Shown piece by piece: positions 49,600-57,331 of a stretch of 64,000 bases of DNA (position 1 is the first letter of the stretch; every line of letters starts with the position of its first letter). Position numbers and translations under genes: made by a program. Source of the stretch: Bradyrhizobium hereditatis (GTDB lineage: Bacteria; Pseudomonadota; Alphaproteobacteria; Rhizobiales; Xanthobacteraceae); contig NZ_JAGKJK010000021.1 of NCBI RefSeq assembly GCF_020329435.1, positions 39,296 to 103,295 on the forward strand, read 5' to 3'. The notes below the pieces were generated by a model. That model ran no database searches. It was not told the DNA's origin and saw only the letters and a program-made list of their open reading frames with translations.

Positions 49600-50349
49600 T
49601 CAAACCGGCTGATGCTCGGGCGACCGCGCGCCCTGCCCTGCAGCCTTACCGAAATCCGCCGTCGATTTTCCTGTCAGCGCCGCCAGCACCAGCGACACCA
49701 TGTGGGCAAGCCGCTCGTCCCTCGCCTCCTTCTTCAGGAGGTCGCGGCCGAAGATCACGGAGAGCGTGGCGCTGTTGGAGAGATAGAAGAAGCACAGCGC
49801 CGCGATCGAAATGTAGAGCTGGACCGGATCGACCGCGACGCGGAAGTCGCCGCTTTCGACACCCCGCGTCACCACGGTACGAATCATCTCGACGAACGGC
49901 GAATGCATCGATTTGACCTTGGTCGAGCGCTTCAGATGGCGCGCCTTGGCCAGGTTTTCCGTGTTGAGCAGCGCCAAAAATTCGGGGTTACGGAGAAAAT
50001 AATTCCACGTGAAGTCGATCAAGCGTTCGATCGCCTCCGGCGGGTCGAGATGTTCCAGATCGAGCTCCCGCTCCTCCGAGCGGATCTTTTCGTAGGCGCC
50101 TTCCAGCACCGCGAGATAGAGATCTTCCTTGTTGCCGACGTGGTAGTACAGCATGCGCTTATTGGCGCCGGCATTGGCCGCGATGCGGTCGACGCGCGCA
50201 CCGGCCAGGCCGTGGGCGGCGAATTCCTGCTTGGCGGCCTCGAGAATGCGAATCCGCATCCCCTCCGGGTCGCGCTGCCACTTCTGAACGCGTTTTGCCT
50301 TTGCCAAATCAGTTGCCCGATGATTGCGTGAAGCAGCTGTAGCACGCAA
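49600..50349 (-). CDS. TetR family regulator
   Basis: A 249-aa TetR-type regulator. The HTH is seen in GLAGARVDRIAANAGANKRML followed by YYHVGNKEDLYLAVLE. Its C-terminal part resembles the RutR/AcrR-like TetR_C group (ALLNTENLAKARHLKRS). No ATG exists before residue 31, so GTG at 50349 or TTG a few codons in is the start. Same strand and directly upstream of the importer/catabolic operon, which it may control; both are inferences. Confidence 0.85.
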   Translation of the reverse strand: MRATAASRNHRATDLAKAKRVQKWQRDPEGMRIRILEAAKQEFAAHGLAGARVDRIAANAGANKRMLYYHVGNKEDLYLAVLEGAYEKIRSEERELDLEHLDPPEAIERLIDFTWNYFLRNPEFLALLNTENLAKARHLKRSTKVKSMHSPFVEMIRTVVTRGVESGDFRVAVDPVQLYISIAALCFFYLSNSATLSVIFGRDLLKKEARDERLAHMVSLVLAALTGKSTADFGKAAGQGARSPEHQPV

Positions 50350-50408
50350 GCTGCGGTTTGAGAACGAACCGCGCCGCGTTTCTTACCCTCCCCCGGAGGA
50401 TGAACGTC

Positions 50409-51257
50409 TCACGCTTCCTTCCCGGCCGACGGCTGCACCAATAGCGTCGGCACGCCGCACGTGCCCCTCCGCACCGTCATGACCCGCGTTCCAGGCTTGC
50501 GGCCGGTGCGGACTTCCGAGACGTCGACGCCAGCCTGAACAAGCCGTGCATGGGTGGCGTCGATGTCGGCGACGCGCCAGCACAAGCCGTACAGCCGGTC
50601 CAGAGACGTATCCGTCTCCTTGCCCGGCCGATGCGTCACCTCGACAATGAGGTCGCCGCAGCGGAAGAACATCAGCCGGCCCCAGTCGGGATGCGAGCGG
50701 TCGAGTGCCATGTCGAGGCCGAGCCGCGCGCCATAGAGGGCGGCGGCCCGCTCGGGATCCGAGGTCGAGACCACGACATGGTCCAGCGCCGTGACCGATG
50801 CGGTCGTGGTCCGCACCGACAGCGGCCTCTCCCTGTCACGCTCCATGAAGAACAGGCGTACGCCGCGCGTGGCTTCCGTTGCCGCTCGCGTGCGCTTCCA
50901 TGCCAGCGTCGCGCCCGAGACTGCATCACGGCTTTCGACCTCGGCGATCGCCTCCGGCTTCAGCGTCAGCCGGTCGAGCCTGCGATGCATTTTCGCGATG
51001 TCGCTGGTCCGGAAGCAGAGGCTCGCCAGCCCCTCGCCCTGCGCGGCAAGCACTGCGCGAATGCGATCGGCATTCGCGCCCTCGCCGCTCGGCGCCATCA
51101 ATTCCAGCGACGTATTATCGAGCGTGAACAGGACGCGATCGGCACCATCGCCGCTGTTCTGCCAGGCCGGTGAGCGAGCTAACAAGGTCTGGTAGGCGGC
51201 AGATGCCGCCTTGATATCGCCGGTGAGAACGACGACGTGATCGAGGCCGCTAATCAC
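50409..51257 (-). CDS. VOC family protein, two glyoxalase-like domains
   Basis: A 282-aa protein with two VOC (glyoxalase/bleomycin-resistance) domains: one from GLDHVVVLTGDIKAASAAY, another from ALDHVVVSTSDPERAAALY. The start is GTG, overlapping the stop of the glutamate dehydrogenase gene (GTGA), so the pair is probably translated together. VOC proteins include lyases, dioxygenases and epimerases. The activity is not clear here. Confidence 0.82.
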   Translation of the reverse strand: MISGLDHVVVLTGDIKAASAAYQTLLARSPAWQNSGDGADRVLFTLDNTSLELMAPSGEGANADRIRAVLAAQGEGLASLCFRTSDIAKMHRRLDRLTLKPEAIAEVESRDAVSGATLAWKRTRAATEATRGVRLFFMERDRERPLSVRTTTASVTALDHVVVSTSDPERAAALYGARLGLDMALDRSHPDWGRLMFFRCGDLIVEVTHRPGKETDTSLDRLYGLCWRVADIDATHARLVQAGVDVSEVRTGRKPGTRVMTVRRGTCGVPTLLVQPSAGKEA

Positions 51258-52513
51258 GGGAACAGGCCTCGCGTGTTCTTGGCAGCGCGCACCTTTTCCA
51301 CGCCGATCGCCATCGCCGCCGTGCGATGCGGGATGTTATCCGCCTTTGCACGCTGCAGCATGGTGTCGAAGGCGCGATCGAGGATGGCGTATTCGCGCCG
51401 CGTCACCTCCTCCTCCTCCCAGAACAATTGCTGCAGATCCTGCACCCATTCGAAATAGCTGACCACGACGCCGCCGGAATTGCAGAGAATGTCGGGGATC
51501 ACGAACACATCGCCCTGGCGCTTCTCGAGCACCAGATCGGCTTCCGGCGTGGTCGGACCGTTGGCGCCCTCGGCCAGCACGCGGCATTTGAGATTTTCCG
51601 CGATCTTGGCGTCGATCACCCGCTCCATCGCCGCCGGCACCAGCACGTCGCAGGGCAATGTCAGGATCTGCTCGGGATCGAACGTGAGTTCGTTGGAGAA
51701 GCCGGCGATGCTGCCATGCGCGCTGGCGTGCCGCATCAAAGCGGGAATATCTAGCCCGGCCGGATCATGCAGCGCGCCGGTGTGATCGCTGACGGCGATG
51801 ATCTTCAAACCGTATTGATGCAGCTCCAGCGCGGCGTACGATCCGACGTTGCCAAAGCCCTGGATCACGGCGGTCGCGCTGCCTGGATTGATCGACAGCT
51901 CCTTCAGCACGCGCCTGGCGAGGTAGGCGACGCCGCGCCCCGTCGCTTCGCGCCGGCCAAGCGTGCCGCCCGACGAGACCGGCTTGCCGGTGACGATCTC
52001 GGTCACGGTTTGGCCCTGGTACATCGAATAGGTGTCCATGAACCAGGCCATCACCTGCTCATTGGTGCCCATGTCCGGCGCCATCACATCGGTGTGGGGG
52101 CCGACGAATGGGATCATCTCCTGCATGTAGCGGCGCGACAGCCCTTCCAGCTCGCGCTTGGAGATCTTGGCGAGATCGACGTTGACGCCGCCCTTGGCGC
52201 CGCCATAGGGCAAGCCGACGAGCGCGCATTTCCAGCTCATCCAGATCGCAAGCGCTGCGACCTCGCCGATGTCGACCGACGGCGCAAATCGCGTGCCGCC
52301 CTTGGTAGGGCCGAGAGTGAGGTGATGCTGCACCCGGTACCCTTCGAACACCGCGACCGTGCCGTCGTCGCGGTGAATCGGACAGGAGACGGTGATGGCC
52401 CGTTTTGGCATCAGGATACGGTCGCGCTCATCCATCGGGATTTCGAGATGATTGGCGATGACGCCAAATTGGTTAACCGCCATGTCGAACACCGGACCGG
52501 AATAAACGGTCAT
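51254..52513 (-). CDS. Glu/Leu/Phe/Val dehydrogenase
   Basis: A 419-aa amino-acid dehydrogenase, most like NAD(P)-dependent glutamate dehydrogenase. The catalytic lysine region is GLPYGGAKGGV, and the dinucleotide fold shows VIQGFGNVGSYAALEL. It interconverts glutamate with 2-oxoglutarate and ammonia. Start at 52513 (MTVYSGPVFD) with GGAGGG upstream; the 42-residue extension to 52639 is not typical. Substrate specificity (Glu against Leu or Phe) was not resolved by eye. Coupled to the VOC gene. Confidence 0.9.
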   Translation of the reverse strand: MTVYSGPVFDMAVNQFGVIANHLEIPMDERDRILMPKRAITVSCPIHRDDGTVAVFEGYRVQHHLTLGPTKGGTRFAPSVDIGEVAALAIWMSWKCALVGLPYGGAKGGVNVDLAKISKRELEGLSRRYMQEMIPFVGPHTDVMAPDMGTNEQVMAWFMDTYSMYQGQTVTEIVTGKPVSSGGTLGRREATGRGVAYLARRVLKELSINPGSATAVIQGFGNVGSYAALELHQYGLKIIAVSDHTGALHDPAGLDIPALMRHASAHGSIAGFSNELTFDPEQILTLPCDVLVPAAMERVIDAKIAENLKCRVLAEGANGPTTPEADLVLEKRQGDVFVIPDILCNSGGVVVSYFEWVQDLQQLFWEEEEVTRREYAILDRAFDTMLQRAKADNIPHRTAAMAIGVEKVRAAKNTRGLFP

Positions 52514-52749
52514 CAATTCCCTCCACTTTTGTCGCGCCGCTGGGAAACCCGGGCAGCCGTCAGCCGTTATACGGCAGTATGCCCAAGACTCTATGGAAGC
52601 CCCAAGGACGGTCGTATTCTCCTCATACTCCCATCTCAAGCTGCAAAGACGGCACGGTTGCGAATAATTTCAGCGAATGCATCCGATAACCGGTGCTAAT
52701 GTGTGTACGCCGGGGCCGGGACCACCCCCAAGCTCATGACGGAAAACGA

Positions 52750-53661
52750 ATGCAGGCTCTCTTCATCGGACAGACCTATATCGACGTTACCTTCATCACC
52801 GACCACATGCCGACCGGCGACGAAAAACATGTGGCCTCCGCCTATGCCGTGTCCTTTGGCGGCAACGCCGTCACCGCGGCATTCTGCTGCGCCAAGCTCG
52901 GCATCGTCCCCGACCTGATTGCGACCGTCGCCAATGACTGGCTTGGGCGCATGTTTCAGGACATGAGCGCGAAGTATGGAATCTCGATCCATCCGCGCAA
53001 GGTCAATTCCTCATCGCTCTCGTTCATCATGCCGAAAGACGGCAAACGCGCCATCGTGCGCTGCCGCGACGACGAGCACATTCATCCTTTCCCGCTGCTC
53101 AACCTGAAGGGCTGTCGTGCGCTGCATATCGACGGCCATCAACCGGACGCGGCGATCCACTACGCAAAACTCTGCCGCGAGGACGGCATCCTGACATCGC
53201 TCGACGGCGGCGGCTTGCGCACCAACACCCATGAGCTCCTGCAGTTCATCGATGTTGCCATCGTGGCCGAACGGCTGTGCGAGCAGATGGACAAGACGCC
53301 GGAGGGCATGCTCGATTATCTCAAGAGCCGCGGCTGCCGGGTCGGCGGTGTCACCATGGGTGAGCAGGGCCTGCTCTGGTATGACGAGGCCGGCGCGGTG
53401 CGCAGGCTACCTGCGCTGCCGATCGCGCCCGAGCGCGTCATCGATACCAATGGCGCCGGTGACGTATTTCACGGCGCTTACGTGTTTTCGTATCTCAATA
53501 ATCCCGCGAAAGGCTGGCACGAGCATTTCGAGTTTGCGCGCGCGGCCTCCACCTATAAGATCCAGCGCCTCGGCAACGAGGCTGGATTGCCGACGCTTGC
53601 CGATATCGATGCCGTCAAGCAGGAATTCCAGATCGCGCGTAAGAAGGAATTTTGGGATTAG
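52750..53661 (+). CDS. PfkB family carbohydrate kinase
   Basis: A 303-aa ribokinase-fold kinase. The N-terminal signature FGGNAVTAAFCCAKLG and the C-terminal anion-hole motif IDTNGAGDVFHGAYVF with the catalytic Asp are present. ATG at 52750 is chosen because upstream residues do not match the family. It is divergent from the glutamate dehydrogenase gene and lies 7 bp before the second kinase gene. Sugar or nucleoside substrate unknown; the N-terminus is closer to sulfofructose or keto-gluconate kinases than to RbsK, but uncertain. Confidence 0.86.
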   Translation: MQALFIGQTYIDVTFITDHMPTGDEKHVASAYAVSFGGNAVTAAFCCAKLGIVPDLIATVANDWLGRMFQDMSAKYGISIHPRKVNSSSLSFIMPKDGKRAIVRCRDDEHIHPFPLLNLKGCRALHIDGHQPDAAIHYAKLCREDGILTSLDGGGLRTNTHELLQFIDVAIVAERLCEQMDKTPEGMLDYLKSRGCRVGGVTMGEQGLLWYDEAGAVRRLPALPIAPERVIDTNGAGDVFHGAYVFSYLNNPAKGWHEHFEFARAASTYKIQRLGNEAGLPTLADIDAVKQEFQIARKKEFWD

Positions 53662-53668
53662 GCAATCC

Positions 53669-54592
53669 TTGAGAAGCAATTCGGGGCGCGTTTTCGTCGC
53701 CGGCAGCATCAATATGGATGTGGTGGCGAAAGCCAGCCGGCATCCCAGGGTCGGCGAGACGGTCGCCGGCCAAGCCGTGCATTATTTTCCGGGCGGCAAG
53801 GGCGCAAACCAGGCGGTCGCGGCAGCGAAGCTCGGCGCGTCCTCAGCGCTGATCGGCCGGCTGGGGGCAGATGCATTTGGCCAGCAGTTGCGGCAGTTTC
53901 TCGCCGCCCAAGGCGTCGACCTCTCTTTGGTAAAAGACACCGCCGACATCCACACCGGGACGGCTGTAATCACCATTGCGGATGCCGACAACACGATCGT
54001 TGTCGTGCCCGGCGCCAACGCGCTGGTCAGCGCCGAGGATGTCGCCGCCCCTGTGTTCTCCCAGGGCGACGTCGCCGTGAGCCAGTTCGAGATTCCGCAA
54101 GCGACGATCGCCGCTTTCTTCAAGCGCGCCCGCGCGGCTGGAGCGACCACTATCCTCAATCCGGCGCCGGCGCTCCCTTGTGGCCCCGACCTGCTCGACC
54201 TCGTCGATATCCTCATCCTCAACGAGACCGAGCTCGGGCTGCTCGCGCAGACCGAGCTTCATGATAGCGACGAACCCGCTCGTTTCGCTGAAGCAGCGCG
54301 ACGCCTGCCAACGGCTTCAGGCAAGATTATCTGCGTCACATTGGGCAAGCGCGGCGTGCTCGCCCTTGCCGGTCGCGATCCCTCGCTGATACCGGGACGC
54401 GCCGTCAAGGCGGTGGACACCACCGGCGCCGGCGATTGCTTCGTCGGCGCCCTCGCCGCACAGCTTGCCAACGGTACGGCGATCCGCGACGCGCTTGAAT
54501 TTGCCAATGCCGCCGCATCAATCTGCGTGCAGCGGATGGGCGCTGCGCCATCGATGCCTACCGCAGCCGAGGTGGCAGCGCTAAGCCGCTAG
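53669..54592 (+). CDS. Ribokinase-like PfkB kinase
   Basis: A 307-aa ribokinase. RVFVAGSINMDVVAKASRHP, GGKGANQAVAAAKLGA and VDTTGAGDCFVGALAAQL are the classic RbsK motifs. No ATG precedes the conserved start of the first strand, so TTG at 53669 is the probable start, 7 bp after the first kinase gene. The pair forms an operon of two paralogous kinases without any sugar transporter or repressor beside it. Its stop overlaps a repeat. Confidence 0.86.
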   Translation: MRSNSGRVFVAGSINMDVVAKASRHPRVGETVAGQAVHYFPGGKGANQAVAAAKLGASSALIGRLGADAFGQQLRQFLAAQGVDLSLVKDTADIHTGTAVITIADADNTIVVVPGANALVSAEDVAAPVFSQGDVAVSQFEIPQATIAAFFKRARAAGATTILNPAPALPCGPDLLDLVDILILNETELGLLAQTELHDSDEPARFAEAARRLPTASGKIICVTLGKRGVLALAGRDPSLIPGRAVKAVDTTGAGDCFVGALAAQLANGTAIRDALEFANAAASICVQRMGAAPSMPTAAEVAALSR

Positions 54593-54715
54593 AGCCTGTT
54601 CGGTTCTGATTTGAAATCAGAACCGGGCTCTAGATTCTTTTGTGACGCGTTTTCTTCGAACCGGTGTCCACCCCGGATCAAGTCCGAGGGCATGCTTCGT
54701 TCGAAAACGCTATGG
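54591..54715. repeat. Composite intergenic repeat (family E) with a second repeat inside
   Basis: A hairpin CGGTTCTGATTT-g-AAATCAGAACCG (54601-54625, perfect 12-bp arms) is flanked by AGAGCC and GGCTCT, the first A of which lies in the rbsK stop codon. GACGCGTTTTCTTCGAACCGGTG follows, as in a common Bradyrhizobium repeat. That second repeat is interrupted at 54671-54695 by CCCCGGATCAAGTCCGAGG, a fragment of a different family, before TTCGTTCGAAAACGC resumes. The remainder of the gap, 54716-54906, shows no gene or signal that I can support. Confidence 0.75.
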
Positions 54716-54906
54716 CTACTTCAGCGCCTGCAATTCGTCGTATTGCTCAGCCCGCCCCGACGGACGCGTCATTGTGCAGCGGGATTGCAGCCGATAACGG
54801 ACCGCCGGAGACCAGTGACGGACTTCCGTCGGCAAGGTTGCCAAAACAGTCGGCAGATGCAAGCAAGCTGACGCCACGGCAAGTCCAATTTAAGTCAGGG
54901 TGTGTT

Positions 54907-56127
54907 CTAAGTCAGGGCACTCTTTAGGTCGAAATTGGCGTCGGCCGCTTGCTCGGGCGTGATCGAGCCGTGGGCGGCAAGCAGGCGTCGCCCGAACATG
55001 TGGTCGCCCGCGCGGTTGACGGACTCGATGCCCACGAGCTGCCCCTCTTTGTAGCAAAAGACGGAGAATGCTCCCTTCTCGCGATCACCGCGCACCACCA
55101 CGCGGTCATAGCCGGTTGTCAGCCCCACCATCTGCAGCTTGTCGGGCCCCTGATCGCTCCAGAACCATGGCACACCATCATAGGCCTTGGCGTCGCCGGT
55201 CAGGCGGGCTGCAATGCAGCGGGCGTGGTCGGTGGCGTTCTGCACGGACTCCAGCCGCAGCGAACCGCCGAACCGCGGGCTCGCATAAAGCGCACAATCG
55301 CCCATCGCCGAGATATTCGGATCCGCGGTCAGAAGATTTTCATCGACGATAATGCCCGCAGCAACCTTCAAGCCGGCTTCGGCCGCCAGTTCGACGTTAG
55401 GCAGCACGCCGACGCCAACCACGATCAGGTCGGCCTTGATATGCCGGCCGTCACTCAGGCTCACACCGGTTACCTTGCTGCCGTCGCTCTCGATGCTGGT
55501 GACCTGTACGCCGAGATGAATTCGGATGCCGGCCGCGGTATGCCGGGACTGAAAGTATTCCGAGATTTCCGCTGTCACGGCGCGCGCCATCACCCGCGGC
55601 GCGAGTTCGACAACGTCGACTTCGAGGCCCTTGGCGCGAGCCGTCGCCGCGAACTCGAGCCCGATGAATCCGGCGCCGATAACGACGACGCGCTGGCCTG
55701 CAGTGATGTAGTCTCGCAACGACTGGCTTTCGTCGAGCGTCCGCAGGTACCGCACACTGTCGAGATTGGCGTTAGGGATATCGAGCAGGCGATTGCGCGC
55801 GCCGGTCGCCAGCACCAAGTGGCCGTAATCGAGCGAAGCGCCGGAGGCGAGCGCCACCTTGCGCGCGGCGCGATCGATCGACACTGCGCGATCGGAGATC
55901 AGATCAATCTTCTGGTCAGAATAGAACTTTTCCGGACGGAACATCAGGCTATCAGGCCCGCCGGTTCCCTTCAGATAGGCCTTCGACAGCGGCGGCCGCT
56001 GGTACGGCAAATGGCTTTCGTCATTCACAAGCGCGATGCGCTCCGAAAGGCCGTGCTGGCGCAGCGAGGCTGCAAGCTGATAGCCGGCATGGCCGGCCCC
56101 AATGATGACAACCGGTCCTATCGTCAT
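54907..56127 (-). CDS. Rhodocoxin/putidaredoxin reductase-like FAD oxidoreductase
   Basis: A 406-aa NAD(P)H-dependent flavoprotein of the ferredoxin reductase type that feeds [2Fe-2S] ferredoxins of P450 and dioxygenase systems. FAD motif VVIIGAGHAGYQLAASLRQ, NAD motif VVVIGAGFIGLEFAA, and the C-terminal SAMGDCA region are clear. Start at the ATG 56127. No ferredoxin gene lies beside it. It could serve the P450 at 36770, but the distance makes this speculative. Confidence 0.88.
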   Translation of the reverse strand: MTIGPVVIIGAGHAGYQLAASLRQHGLSERIALVNDESHLPYQRPPLSKAYLKGTGGPDSLMFRPEKFYSDQKIDLISDRAVSIDRAARKVALASGASLDYGHLVLATGARNRLLDIPNANLDSVRYLRTLDESQSLRDYITAGQRVVVIGAGFIGLEFAATARAKGLEVDVVELAPRVMARAVTAEISEYFQSRHTAAGIRIHLGVQVTSIESDGSKVTGVSLSDGRHIKADLIVVGVGVLPNVELAAEAGLKVAAGIIVDENLLTADPNISAMGDCALYASPRFGGSLRLESVQNATDHARCIAARLTGDAKAYDGVPWFWSDQGPDKLQMVGLTTGYDRVVVRGDREKGAFSVFCYKEGQLVGIESVNRAGDHMFGRRLLAAHGSITPEQAADANFDLKSALT

Positions 56128-56397
56128 AGGCACGTCCTACGTTCGAGCGCACGGGAATGACCCATGTCGTTTTCCCTCCAATGATTTTGGCTTGCCTGTC
56201 CCGTCCCTTGGAAGCGGCGCTCGTGTCCGTCCTAAACGATGACAGGCCCTATCTGACCTCATGGCGCGAACGGACGCAAGAGCGCCGTCGCCCGGGAGGA
56301 CGGATTGCGCAATGTATTGCGGACCTGCCCCGGGGATTGTCACCTCTTCCCTTCTGTTATTTAAATGCTGGGCCAATTCTGAGCCGAGGGCCCAGCC

Positions 56398-57195
56398 ATG
56401 CCGACATCAGATGATACCGCTGCCAGCGACCCCGCCCTGCTCCGGATCGACGGTCCGATCGCCACCATCACGCTCAACCGGCCCGCGGCTTTCAATTCCG
56501 TCGATCTTGCGATCGCGCAAAAGCTCGAGCAGCTTGGCGCTGAGGTCGAAGGCAACGACGATATTCGGGTGCTGGTGATCGAAGGCGAAGGTCGCGCCTT
56601 CTCGGCTGGCGGCGACCTGCAGACCATCGGCGCTGCTGCCGCCAACGACACGATCGCGCCTGTGGTCGGCGAATTATTGAAGCACTATCACGCCTTCATC
56701 GAGACGCTGCGGCGGATGCCGAAGATCGTTCTCTCAAGCGTCAACGGCTCAGCCGCCGGCGCCGGCATGGGGCTGGCCTTCGTTGCCGATCTCTGCATCG
56801 CAGCCGATGACGCTCGCTTCACGCCGGCTTACGCCAAGATCGGCGTCTCGCCTGACGGAGGCAGCACGGTTGGCATGGTCGGCACCGTCGGCACCCGCCG
56901 CGCGCTGCAGATATTTCTGGCCGAGGACAGCTTTACGGCGCAGCAGGCCTATGAATGGGGCCTGGTCGCCCGCGTTGTTCCGGCAGCGGAGCTGAAGGCC
57001 GAAACGCGCAAATTCGCCGAGCGGCTGGCGCAGAATCCGCCGGCGGCGATCGGCGGCACCAAGTCGCTGGTCTATCAGGCCGCGACTACGCCGGTGAAGC
57101 AGCAGCTCGACGCCGAGGAAGCGAAGATCATCGACGCCATGCACACTGATGAATTTCGCGTTGCGGTGAAGAAGTTCACCAGCAAGGGGAAGTAG
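56398..57195 (+). CDS. Enoyl-CoA hydratase/isomerase family protein
   Basis: A 265-aa crotonase-fold protein. The oxyanion-hole segments are AFSAGGDLQTI and NGSAAGAGMGLAFVADLCIA, and the typical tail (KFTSKGK) ends the protein. It lacks a clear Glu at the second hydratase position in the segment I can read (SPDGGSTVGMVG has Asp and Gly), so it may be an isomerase or hydrolase-like member rather than a strict hydratase. The 270-bp gap upstream (56128-56397), shared with the divergent reductase gene, holds no gene. Confidence 0.88.
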   Translation: MPTSDDTAASDPALLRIDGPIATITLNRPAAFNSVDLAIAQKLEQLGAEVEGNDDIRVLVIEGEGRAFSAGGDLQTIGAAAANDTIAPVVGELLKHYHAFIETLRRMPKIVLSSVNGSAAGAGMGLAFVADLCIAADDARFTPAYAKIGVSPDGGSTVGMVGTVGTRRALQIFLAEDSFTAQQAYEWGLVARVVPAAELKAETRKFAERLAQNPPAAIGGTKSLVYQAATTPVKQQLDAEEAKIIDAMHTDEFRVAVKKFTSKGK

Positions 57196-57221
57196 CGGCA
57201 CACTCCCACCGCTCACTCAAC

Positions 57222-57323
57222 TGTCATCATCCGCGAAGGCGGATGATCCAGTACGCCGCGCACGTTCGATTCATAATTCAGCGCCTCGGAGTACTGGATG
57301 CCCCGCCTTCGCGGGGCATGACG
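57222..57323. repeat. Palindromic repeat, family C, copy 4
   Basis: GTCATCATCCGCGAAGGCGGAT on the left and GCCCCGCCTTCGCGGGGCATGAC on the right, with GATCCAGTAC and GTACTGGATG pairing inside. It fills the gap between two convergent genes and may terminate both. Confidence 0.8.
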
Positions 57324-57331
57324 CCATGGGG

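Noticed and set aside
54664..54927. Plus-strand frame of 87 codons after rbsK
   Set aside because: It starts inside an intergenic repeat, has no Shine-Dalgarno and no recognisable similarity.
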